A stretch of 64,000 nucleotides of DNA, taken from the NCBI RefSeq assembly GCF_000150275.1, contig NW_002060949.1:1-64000 (forward strand). The letters run 5' to 3'. The position numbers and the translations under genes were made by a program. Source of the DNA: Trichoplax adhaerens (Eukaryota; Placozoa; Uniplacotomia; Trichoplacea; Trichoplacidae). This document shows positions 53,301-64,000 of the stretch, in pieces (the stretch's first letter is position 1; every line of letters starts with the position of its first letter). The notes under the pieces were generated by a model. That model did no database searches. It saw nothing but the letters and a program-made list of their open reading frames with translations, and was not told the origin of the DNA.

Positions 53301-55327
53301 ATAGACTTTTGTAGGCTTGATACAGCATTTCAATTTCTGATTATTAGCATTATCTTTCATACATTTACGCTATTTTCCAGTAGCTTTATCGAGGAAGAAC
53401 ACCAGGTAACATTCTAATTATTATAGAAGAATTTTATGGTTGATTAAGATGAGCATGTCGGTAAATAAACTGTCCAATTTATATCTATCCATAATTACAA
53501 TAGACATGGTATTACATATGCCCGACGTTCTTTGCGATGTTATCACTATCCTTTTTAAGACAGTATTTCTCAGAGACTCGTTGGGGTGAGAATGTTATTG
53601 CTAAAGCATCTTCGAGGACTATTCCTTCCCGAAGTGGAACAAGACGTATCCGCAAGATTGTTAGTAGCTCACACTATGATCAAACTGCCCATTCTGGACC
53701 TGTTTTTCATCAAGATAGGATGGGCATGGCTGCAAATCTAACTAATTTTGAAGACCAAAGACTCCAATCTTTTGTCTCTACCTCCGACTTTGATGACAGT
53801 ACAACTACTGATAAAGTCTCCATTTGGCAAGCGAAGAAGGAAATTCTTTGTTCTACTTGCATTTTGGCCTGCAGCCGTCTTATCAGGTCGTGGAATCGAA
53901 CAGGTGATAAATGGTCCCATCTTCCAGACGTCGGAGACTGGCTAAATTTGTAAGTAATTAGTTTATAGATGTAAATTTTCATGGTACTGCATATAATGCA
54001 ATGAGAATAATTAAAAATGGTCTTAAATTTTGTTATGGAATAGACCCGATAACAAAGTTATTTTATCAATTACTTCCCTCCTGTCTTTATTGGCAATTCA
54101 TATTTTACGCACGACGTGCCATACAAAGTTCGAACAAGTAATTATAGCTTGCGGACTTTTATGCTGTTATGCATATCGAGCAGCACTTGGAACTACTATC
54201 TTACCTATACCTCTATCTAATATGTAAGTAAAAATAGTTTACTGTGTAGTTAGCTTCACAGTGATGCTACTGATACATATTGCAATGTTGCAACTATTAG
54301 GGGTATCATAGAAGCGAGGATAACTTATCTGTGTATACTTACCCTTCTCATTCGGTCATTCATTTTTTGTCGATGTGAGGAACATAGACCTTTTTCTTTG
54401 TAATTTGAATTATCTTACTATGAATTGGAGCGAACCTACTAATTGCTAAGTACTTTACAGGTAAAGTAAAGAAGTTGGACTTGATATTTTCTGGAGTAGT
54501 TTTATTATCGGTGCTGTTAGCGCGATGTCACAATGCGACAATTTTGGCCATGGTATTACTGCAGATATATTTACTCGACAAAGTCATTTGGCCAAAGTAT
54601 ACAATATGTTATAGAACTAAGGATTATTATATAATTTATTCGATGCTACTTTTACTAATATCGACAAAAACATTTTTTTGCAACAGGTTGAGAATTTCTT
54701 CCTTACTCGTAGCCTGTGCTCATTATAGTATTGGGCAAGCATGCTATTTCGCACTTGTTAGTCTACAGTATGATCTAACATTCCTTTTAATAGAACTATA
54801 TATTAAACTAAGCCGAGCTATTGTTTTGTTTAGGGAAATTCTAATAGTTTGGCCACAGTTGATATTTCAGCTGGATTCGTTGGATTAAGAGGGCACAATG
54901 ATATTGCAATGGTAATATTAACGTTTGTCGGTACCTACACTGGTCAACTAATCGGAGCCATGTCCTTTATCATATACAGTTTAAAACAGAGGTTTGCAAC
55001 CTAAATATGCGTGCATTGACTTCGTTAAATATGGACGTATTTATTCGAAGGGCTAATTAGTATCTCTATATGTTTTACTATCTTTACAGCAACAGCTATC
55101 TAAATTTATGGCAATATTGTGGTGTCCTGTTATTGTCCAGATCGCAAATTATTTCCTTCTATTATTTACTCGTTGATGTTATGAGATATCATCCATTTTC
55201 ATGGAGTGTCTTTTTACCCAAGTTAATGTACGAAGGGGCTACCTCAATTGTCTATTGTTTACTGATTACCATTATATTATTTTCGATTGGGAAAGTTCAG
55301 AATTTTGAGTATTCTATTAAAACGTAA
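50384..55327 (+). CDS. PIGG: PIG-G, GPI ethanolamine phosphate transferase 2
   Basis: Fifteen exons close to 1,062 residues: 50384-50700, 51014-51062, 51270-51424, 51526-51580, 51736-51924, 52069-52459, 52551-52774, 52905-53092, 53177-53405, 53504-53949, 54044-54223, 54301-54374, 54461-54756, 54834-54991, 55090-55327. The enzyme adds ethanolamine phosphate to the second mannose of the GPI anchor in the ER membrane. One N-terminal membrane segment (residues 7-24) is followed by a lumenal alkaline-phosphatase-fold domain: MVIDALRADF (metal-binding Asp78), SMTSGSIPGF with the likely nucleophile Thr125, HYLGLDHIGH (Asp221, His225) and CGDHGMSDTGSHGG (Asp270, His271). Many membrane helices follow, with SSSFIEEEHQ and GNSNSLATVDISAGFVGL as family marks. 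PIG-N and PIG-O are the alternatives; the RPPTVT-like loop, DSLWRHY region and late motifs favour PIG-G. The small exon 54301-54374 was found because phases 2 and 1 had to be bridged. Confidence 0.93.
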
Positions 55328-56884
55328 TTATTACAAACTACTGCAGTCCTTTTTACTATCGAATGATTGACCGCTAGTATTGAAATACCAGCATGCCGTA
55401 TTTCAATAGGCTGTTTAACGGTAAAGAATATCTTGTACTTAACATCATTTTCATGGTCGTCATATTCAAAGCAGATTAAGCTAAGTAAACAAGTTATATA
55501 CGTTATCTTGCAAGAATGAAAGAGAATTTATTAAAATTAGAAAATGTGACTATTCATTTTCTGATTGAACTATAAGTAGCCTGTAATATATATTACTAGT
55601 TACAAACGAGCTATCAGGAGCTGTGATGCGGATTGTAACAAATTTTGTCCGGATACTGTTGCATTTTATGTACTATGATCGTCATCTATTAAATTGTACC
55701 CTAGCGCTGATACTAATACTATTATTTCTATTTTCTACTACCTCAATGACTGCTAGTGAGGCGGGGTTCGTGATATTTTTATGAACGATACCACCCGAAT
55801 CATGAGTCAAAGTAGACAAATAACACTGTGTATGCGCTAAGTCGCGCCGAATGGTTAGGATGTAGAGTTGACGTATAATGTACATTGTGTATGCCAGTCA
55901 CTGCAGTATTTTGGTGAAGATATCATTTCCCCTTTCATTGATAGTGCATAGTCTTACAATTTGTGGCTGTGAGACTCATATTGTATACAATATGTAATAT
56001 GCAGATTAACCCTACTCTGTGACTGACTAGATAGATATTTAAACTTGTTGATTCGTTTAAACGTAACATCGAAATCCTTCTATTTCCTATCTCCGAGACT
56101 ATCGAAGAAATGTAAATGACGGTGTACTGTATTGATTTTCGATTGCTTTCCTAAACTAGAATTTCAATTTCGAAGGTTAACATTATCATTACATTCGTAC
56201 TTGTATTATGCATTAGTGCAGTCTCCATTATTATAAAATTTCTCTTAATTAAGTTGAGAATTTAGAGTTAATTATTTCATCGGATGTACAATTGTACAAT
56301 AAATAAATTTGACATTATACAGTGACGCCTTTTCTCTCTCAATATTATAGTAAGACTATGTGAAACTAAAGTTACGTTCTATCCGAAGCGTATGGATATT
56401 GTATAATATTTCCTGCTAGCGTACAGTACATAAAGAATTATATTTATAGATAGTATGCACTGTAATATGTACGCACACACACAAAATCTTTTTTTTAATA
56501 ATACAAGTACTGTACGTCACTTTATTTCATTTTTGCTTCGTTTTACATGGTTTTTTAGGTGCTTAGCGTGTTTTCAACATGATATATACTTTCAATGTCA
56601 GATACTGCGCAATACAACTTTATACAGTATAAGCAAGTAGAAAATGGAGCATTTATGCCATTCACATTACATATTTTATACACTATGTTATGCTATACTC
56701 TTTTTATGAGTAGCTGCTTCTATCAGGTCCATACTTACGCTCACACATTTCAGATAAGATAGTACAGTATTATTAGCTTTCTGCGTACTATTTTAGATAC
56801 ATTTTCTATACTAATTTGTAGTTCATTGCTTATAACTGTAAAGCGCACACACATCTGTAAAAGTGAGATGCGTAACAGGGACAG

Positions 56885-57119
56885 TATACTCGTATATAGA
56901 TATCGATTATTATATATCAATAATTATATAACGGAAGTTATATTGCTATAATCATTGAATTAATTAATAAATTGGTTAATTCTTAAAAATCGAGGCACAG
57001 TATTATATACTCGTATGTAGATATAGATTATTATATATCAATAATTATAAAAAGGAAGTTACATTGCTATAATCATTGAATTAATTAATAAACTGGTTAA
57101 TTCTTAAAAATCGAGGTGC
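56885..57119. repeat. Tandem duplication, two copies of about 121 bp
   Basis: Copy 1 starts at 56885 and copy 2 at about 57006. They share nearly the whole length, including ATTGCTATAATCATTGAATT and GGTTAATTCTTAAAAATCGA, with a handful of substitutions. No coding content. Confidence 0.9.
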
Positions 57120-57170
57120 AATATTCCCACGGTATATTGATAGTATCGCCGATTCCCTCACTAGGAGCAC

Positions 57171-57352
57171 AGTATACAGTAGAGTACTGTATGCACGAGT
57201 CGGTTACAGACCACAACAGTATAGTATGTCAATATTTGTAACGAATGATAGGAACTGCTTACTGCCAACACAGTGACTAGTTGTACAGTTCTAGGTATTG
57301 TACAGTACAGTGTACAGTACAGGGTGCTACAACCCTACGATACTGTACTGGA
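57171..57352. repeat. GTAC/ACTGT palindromic block upstream of MDN1
   Basis: Runs of TACAGTACAG, GTACTGTA and ACTGGACTGGAC occur within about 490 bases of the MDN1 start codon. The words match the cluster at 11.95-12.69 kb and the block before NASP. Confidence 0.75.
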
Positions 57353-57663
57353 CTGGACCGGACTGGACGCTGGGTCCTTGCGCACGTGTACTGTAGTTAA
57401 ATTACACCAACCAGTTGATGTCCTCTCCGATCAAGATTGGAGTACTTACTTACCTGCAGTTATTCATAGCAATACTCCCTTCATCATTCATTCTGGAAAG
57501 CCGGCTATTTTGCAATTTAGCCTGACATTCCTGTGAATGAGTTAGAAACTGATTGAATTGGTGCATGTGTAAATGGTGTTGCTTTATCGACTGCTGTACT
57601 GATAGCATTCCCGGAGAAATTACGTCATCATATTGGAATTGATTGATTGGAAAGAGAGTCAAG

Positions 57664-60600
57664 ATGGATACAGCTAATTTTTTTATCAACCTCACCAAAT
57701 TATCATCATGGTGTGAGAAGATTGGAGTAGATGAAGATATCATGTTGCCAGTAAGGCAATATGGAAGTAATCTTGTGAGTATCTTGAAATTACCTGTCTG
57801 CTATAGCTTATATTGGATCTTAAAACGAATTTGCACAACTTTGAAGCAGTCACTCATGTAATAGCTTACGGTGTTCTGCTAAATTTTACTCGTTGAACTA
57901 GAAATTAGAGCACTAAGCACAATATAGACCCGTACAGTATGTAAGTACAACGAAGGAACCAAGGCATGTTCCACGAAGTATATATGCTATACAGTACAAT
58001 GTACCTAATAAAGGTATTTTCTATAACGATCACTCTGTTGACGTTTGGCAGAATTGAGGTGCAAAATAAGTAATAAATAGCTAGGTCAAATCTAATACAC
58101 GTTGACCGATCAAGTTATTGCATGCATATTTGCACAGTATCATGTACCCGTACGAGTACCAGTACAACTATGCTTGATTTAAATCCTAAACTAGACAACT
58201 GTACTACTGTATACATATCTAAATCGATTTTGCCATTCAAAGTCATTTATAGTTTAACAACTTGAGACCGCCTGGCTTTTATAGCTTACTAGTAGCTATA
58301 TTTATATAAAATAAAACCTACTATCAACCTTAAAACCGTGTTGTGCACGTTGACTGGATATGCTTGATGGATATCCAATTCAGCAATCGAAATAGTTACT
58401 TCATTGCTGGTCTGATATAAAGCAGAAATTTTCTACGGTAATATAGGTGCTCACTTTAATATACAATATCTAAGATCGATTGCATTTATGCTCAATGTGT
58501 AATTAAGTATTTTAAAGTTATTAGTCTTTTATGCTTTTACTGAATACTACGGCTAAGAAATTGAATGAATATCAACGTCATGCAGCATATACACACATAA
58601 TACGCATATGCTTGATGGTATACGGTCCAGCAGTAAAAGCATTTACTGCGACAGCATAGTATTGTGCTGTATATAGTACAAATTAATGTGATGGGTAGAA
58701 TCGATTTCTGGTTACACACCGTTTGTAGCATTACCTTGCAACTACTGGACATGCTTGAACTCCACGAAATACTCAATCAATTGATTATATACCCGTATGT
58801 AATTATTTATTGAATATATATTGTGGATTCGTGTACCCAATTTCGGGTCAAGTATCGCCACTACTGAAAGTTATCTCAGCTAACGCGCATTTTATCGACA
58901 TTTTAAACTACAAAAACTAATTGAACTTAAAAAAGTTCATTTATTTTGCTCTGCTTTCGTATATTTAGCTCAACAATGAAAATGCTAATAATTGAATGAA
59001 TAAGCTAATACTGTAGAAAATATATATCACATAATTATAATTTTAAGAGTGCTTGATACCATAAAAGACATTCATTGCCACTAGATTGCGAATTATGAGT
59101 AAAATTCCAACTTATATATCATCAGTAATTATAATTGACGCCTTAAATTAAACTTTTTAATTGTATCGGTGTACTAAACCATGGCTTTTTTTGTTCTAGG
59201 ACGTCCAACTTTTACTCGATAAAGTTGCTGATATGTTACTGGACACAAAATTAACTTTACATGTTGCTTCAGCTTTTCGTGCGATTATCCTTGACTTGAT
59301 CGAAAGATGTAATCGGCGTTGCCCTAAGTCGCAAGAATTCAATTGGCTATGGCATCAGCATTTTTCTTATTGCCTGAGTCGAATTTTACCACAGACTCCA
59401 CGTATTCTTCCGTAAGCTATTAATACTGTACAGAGACATATTACTTACAATATGGATGATTATGTCATAACAACTTCAGTCTAAAATCCTTCAGTACTGT
59501 ACTAAGATAAAATAATATTACATACACACACGATTAGACTACTTTGTGGTTATGATGATGTGTTCAATGCTACATTATTCATTTCAGATTTGTTGTAAAA
59601 TATCTAAAATCGAATCCACCTTTTTTTTATCAACTTTGTGAAAATAATAAGGTAAATTGTTAAGATCAGCTTAATTATCTAAAAAATTATATGTATGTAC
59701 GTATATAATGATATTGCATCTATGTGATCTACCGTAATGTTTTTCTAACTATTTTTAACCCTTATTATGCATTCTTGTAAATATCAACGCATTAGATGGA
59801 TGATGAAGAATGTTGCATCATAGCGGAGACAGCATTTAGGTTATACAAATCTTACATTGGTTATTACTGAAAAGAATCAAAATTCATTCATGTCAATATA
59901 ATTCTTTATTGGAACATTTTTATATAGACTTCTTCGATATTCGAGAGAAACTTTTGTACACTTTTACGATTGGTCCAAGTTTTTGCAACTTATCGATCAT
60001 CCATGTTCAGACTTAAGATGGTATGTACGATTTTTGTGCGGCAACAGTCCTTAATGGGCCCAAATGTATATTTCTATACAACTTAATGTTCGATGTATGG
60101 GAAATATTAACTGAATTAGCATTCGCATTGATAAATGTTCTTTCTAAGATATATTTCGATATGATAATGCAATGAAATGTTACGGTATGCCGTAAATCTT
60201 ATATTTTTAACTCTTTAATATTGGTTATAAGGTTAATTGCCCAATGTTATGCTATAACAACCAAATTAAATAATGGCGCCTGCCGCAAATTTGTGAGCTC
60301 ATTGGTGCCATCCGAAATTGATGATCGTCTCACTTTAAGGTACGTTCATATATTTTTATGGCTGTCACTGACATGTACATAAACTGAATTCAACCGACAT
60401 CAATGTGCAACTGTTTTATTATAATTTCCTATGTGGAAATATTTTATTCAGTTCTCATTATAATACTAAAATTTCGTTTCATTTTTAGATTTCTCTATTG
60501 TGTGCCGTTCGAAAAAGAACTTTCGATGATTGATATAGTACTTGAAAAAGAAAGAGATTCAGAAAATAGTGTTGAAAATTTTTTGGAAATACCATCATCC

Positions 60601-63600
60601 TCTTTGGTAGATACTGTAGTTAACGTTTGCGGAGTTCTTTTACCAATCTGCTCAGCGAAAAGTAATGAGGTAAACGATAATACTAATTTACCTTATCAAT
60701 TAACTATTCATCGTATGGGTGATATGGCTTGTCATAAGTGAACATGGTATTTGCTTACATTAGGAAATATTCCAAACCAATCGTACAGTGCTCGTTGATA
60801 CAACATCTCGAGTATTACAAATATTGGCATTAGCTATTTCTTCTGGTTCATCAATTTTACTTGAAGGTTACGTAGGATCTGGTAAGACCATGATCATCGA
60901 ATATTTAGCAAAAGTGACAGGACGCATAGGCCCACCCAATTTTATCAAAGTCCAAATGAGCGATCAAATGGATAGTAAAGTAAGAACTCATAAAATAGTC
61001 TTTTAGCATTGTAATTTTGTCAACTCCTGGACGCGTATATATTAAATTTTTTGATCCGGGATTGCGACTGTAATATGTATATGTTGCGTATCATAAAGTC
61101 TCTATTAGGTGCGTATTGTTGTACTAACGTACCTGGAGAATTTGTATGGAGGCCCGGTGCTTTAACTCGTGTAAGCATATAATGCCTTATCGTCTTTAAT
61201 CTGTCAGCTTCTGTTAAGGCTTAGGGTAACATCATGCTTGATAGCGTTAACTAGATGCTATAAAAATTAAAGACAGTTTCCTTTTTCAGGCGGTGCAAGA
61301 AGGATATTGGCTTCTCTTAGAAGATATTGATTGTGCTCCAATGGATGTTGTAAGCTTTCGGTTCAAGTTGAAATATTTCTCTTAACATAGAGTAGCTGTT
61401 TTAATTTAATCGATTTTTATTGCCTTATTCTATCAAAGATTTCGATTCTGCTTCCATTGCTTGAGACCGGCCGCTTAACTATTTTAGAACAAAATGCAGT
61501 AATTAGAGTACATCCTGACTTTCGACTCTTTGCGACATACAGGTTAGCATAGATATGTCACGGCTAATTGAAAGGTTACTGGGATTGGCTTAATTGTTTT
61601 ATACTATATAGATTGCCACTAGATGAGAAAGAAGGTTACACCCCGAATATGTACAGCGAATTTACATTACTCTGTTTGTACTTGACAAGAGTCCATCTGC
61701 CAAGTTTAACTGATATTGAGTTAATGAAGGTATATATCGTGTGTATAGAATAACATTTCGATTATAGAATGTATCTTTATTCATGTCTCTCGTTAGGTAT
61801 GCACCGCTTTTGAATGTAAAAATACTCTTACGTTATTGCTGCTTAAGGTGGCTACCATCCGATTTCCTAATATAACCACCATCCTTAAGAAGATTCTAGA
61901 GGTTTACGAAATACTAAGAGAGGAAAAACGCAATCTAAGTGGTAGTTATTTCTGCGGTAGTACACGATTATTATCTACGAGGTATATGTGCATTTTTAAA
62001 ATGAACGAATTTGAGATTGCTGCACCCTATGTTATTGTTAAATGGAAGAAATGCAGAGGTTTTGCAATAACTCATAGACTTATTCTATCCTATATGTAGA
62101 GATTTCATGAAATGTTGCAATCGAATAGCATCAGCTATACAATCTTATTCTTGGTCCGGCATTGAAGCTGTTGAAATTTTTCAGGAGGTGTGCAAACAAA
62201 TTCGCCAAAAATAGTTTATTCTCCAGTTATAATTCTACTTTTTCGGTAGGTGTACGACTGCTTCTGTTCTGCTGTCGCTGCACGCGACGAAAGGTTGCTG
62301 ATATTGCATACGATTGGAGGAAAATTCGGATTATCAAAAGATAAAGTACGCTACACAGTTCGATACTTGGACACAATACAGCTATAGCATTCTTTGTATT
62401 TCGTCATTTAAAAGTTAATAAGAATATTAATATTTTAAATGTTATAGGTAGAATACATATTCCGTAAATATAAACCGCAAATACAAAGTAATTCGGACTC
62501 AATAACTATCGGTAATACTATTATTGGCAAAGTTAGAAGCAAGCGTAATTTGTTATCATGGTAAGTTAGCACTTACTAAGCTATGGAACCTCATTAGGAA
62601 AATAGTAAATTTTTGGTAGATTGGCATCTTTAATGGCTATTGTTGGCTAAGATCTTTTAATTCGATGTAATACGTTGTAGGAATGATGTTAACATTAAAA
62701 GATTTTCATTTACAAGACAAGCATGCATTCTGTTGGAACGTATTACAAAGTGCATTAAACTGCAGGAACCAGTTCTTCTAGTTGGTGAGACTGGTACTGG
62801 TAAAACAAGTACTATTCAATTTCTAGCTCGAGAATTAGGTAAGATCATTAGTGCTTCTACTAATTGTGTAGGCTCACAGTAAGTAATTTTGTATATATTC
62901 GTTGCTATTAAACCCTTAGGTCACAAATTAACTGTCATTAATATGAGTCAGCAAAGTGATACCGTTGATTTATTAGGCGGGTAGGTCTACAGTTACTTTA
63001 TTGTATAATATGATTGAATTATGCCATTATGATAAATTAATGATTTAATTTCAAATTAGATTTAAGCCTGCCGAATTAAGATATGTAATTACCCCATTCC
63101 GTCAAAAGTTTGAGACCTTATTTTGCCAAACCTTCTCAAAGAAGCAGAATATAAAATTTCTTGGCCATATTCAAGTGAGTTGCTATCATTGAGCCTTCCA
63201 ACTAACGCTGTTAATCATAAGACAACTATGTAAAATTTTATCTTAGGAATCATTTAGACGCCAAGAATGGAATGCAATTTTAAAACTTTGCGAACACGCT
63301 ATAGTTTCTGCTATAACAAAATTAGGTATATTATAATTAAGCAGTATGTAGGGATTTCCCAATGATTAAATGTAATGTGCTATACATCATTAATCTAGCA
63401 GATACTAGCCATAAAGATACTTTAAGAAGTAATTGGGTCGAACTAAAAAGCGAAATAGATACACTGAAAAAGCAGATTAAATTCGTTGAAAGTGCGCTGC
63501 TATTCTCCTTTAAAGAAGTAGGTCGAAAAAGATGTATGCTTAATTAATTTATTTCCGGGCCATTAATTTCCTAAACTGATTGATTTTATTGTAGGGCGCC

Positions 63601-64000
63601 TTAACAGAAGCCTTAAAAAATGGTGAATGGATATTATTAGATGAAATTAACTTGGCTTCATCTGAAACGCTAGAGTGCTTAAATAGCATATTGGAAAGCA
63701 AATTTGGTTCTATTGCTTTGACAGAGAAAGGAGATATAATGCCTGTCCTGAGACAAGAAGGATTTCATTTATTTGCTTGTATGAATCCCGCTAACGATAT
63801 TGGTAAAAAGGACATCCCTACTGGTATTAGGAACAGATTCACAGAAGTATTTGTTGATGAGTTATTACACGAGAATGACCTAAAGATATTAGTTACAGAT
63901 TATATGGAAGGTTTAGCGCTATCTGGCTTACAAATTGATGGTATAATAAAGTTTTATCTGCAAGCTAGAAAATTATCGGAAGTTTCTTTAAGTGATGGAA
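57664..64000 (+). CDS. MDN1: Midasin (MDN1/Rea1), N-terminal part, runs off right edge
   Basis: Twenty-two exons give the first 934 residues in frame: 57664-57774, 59200-59411, 59588-59651, 59796-59839, 59928-60020, 60232-60339, 60489-60669, 60764-60979, 61099-61170, 61290-61349, 61439-61542, 61612-61729, 61797-61981, 62100-62187, 62250-62345, 62448-62560, 62681-62838, 62920-62980, 63060-63174, 63247-63325, 63399-63517, 63595-64000. Midasin is a giant six-AAA dynein-like ATPase that strips assembly factors from pre-60S ribosomes in the nucleus. After a helical N-terminal domain, AAA1 has Walker A GYVGSGKT (306-313), the block CCTNVPGEFVW and Walker B LLLEDID (375-381). AAA2 has Walker A GETGTGKT (657-664), QQSDTVDLLGG, Walker B WILLDEIN (811-818), and FACMNPAND plus GIRNRF. 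The ATG is the first after an in-frame TGA at 57640. Acceptors at 61099 and the donor at 59839 were chosen by phase and by agreement with the family; the full protein should be several thousand residues longer. Confidence 0.95.

Larger units (their letters stand above)
55328..57663. other. Spacer between PIG-G and MDN1
   Basis: It holds the PIG-G 3' UTR, a two-copy tandem duplication (56885-57119) and a GTAC palindromic block (57171-57352). The plus ORF 57273-57536 and the overlapping minus ORF show no domain. An in-frame TGA at 57640 closes the MDN1 frame upstream of its ATG. Confidence 0.55.

Noticed and set aside
57273-57536. ORF upstream of MDN1 as its first coding exon
   Set aside because: The sequence has no midasin similarity, part of it is GTAC repeat, and an in-frame stop at 57640 separates it from the MDN1 start.
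60670-60741. Extension of the MDN1 exon to the stop at 60741
   Set aside because: The open frame runs on after GAG|GTAAAC, but only the donor at 60670 joins the next exon in phase and gives the expected family alignment.

Overview
This window looks like an intron-rich, strongly AT-rich metazoan nuclear genome. Seven gene models were rebuilt by hand from splice sites, reading phase and protein family. In the fully visible models the exon phases close without a frameshift. Typical animal families (13-PDZ MPDZ/MUPP1, EGF/SRCR receptor, NASP, TOE1, PIG-G, midasin), phase-1 domain exons and low GC point to an early-branching animal. A placozoan such as Trichoplax would fit, but that is inference and not proven here.

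Layout: (1) 148-5154, minus: 5' part of a secreted or membrane EGF/SRCR mosaic gene running off the left edge, with two dead EGF exons among the live ones. (2) 5155-14181: 9 kb with no recognisable gene, containing a dense GTAC/ACTGT palindromic repeat cluster at 11.95-12.69 kb. (3) 14182-21792, plus: MPDZ/MUPP1-type scaffold, one L27 and 13 PDZ domains, first short exon not found. (4) 26444-38376, plus: 564-residue patatin-like phospholipase in 14 exons with kilobase introns. (5) 38.4-41.4 kb: a doubtful hydrophobic ORF pair, a GC-richer repeat-like patch and a very short MADF-domain gene. (6) 41370-45876, plus: NASP histone chaperone, 17 exons. (7) 46756-49891, minus: TOE1 deadenylase, 7 exons, tail-to-tail with NASP. 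(8) 50384-55327, plus: PIG-G GPI ethanolamine-phosphate transferase, 15 exons, head-to-head with TOE1 across about 0.5 kb. (9) 57664-64000, plus: N-terminal 934 residues of midasin (MDN1) with AAA1 and AAA2, running off the right edge.

There is no operon logic. NASP, TOE1, PIG-G and MDN1 are compact housekeeping genes for histone supply, snRNA 3' maturation, GPI anchor assembly and ribosome export. MPDZ and the EGF/SRCR gene are polarity/adhesion-type genes separated by long spacers. The most unusual signals are the short GTAC palindrome family clustered near several gene starts, the birth and death of EGF exons, the PDZ gene built from two giant exons, and the cysteine-rich insert in the patatin. 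I found no convincing new biological system, tRNA, rRNA or CRISPR array.
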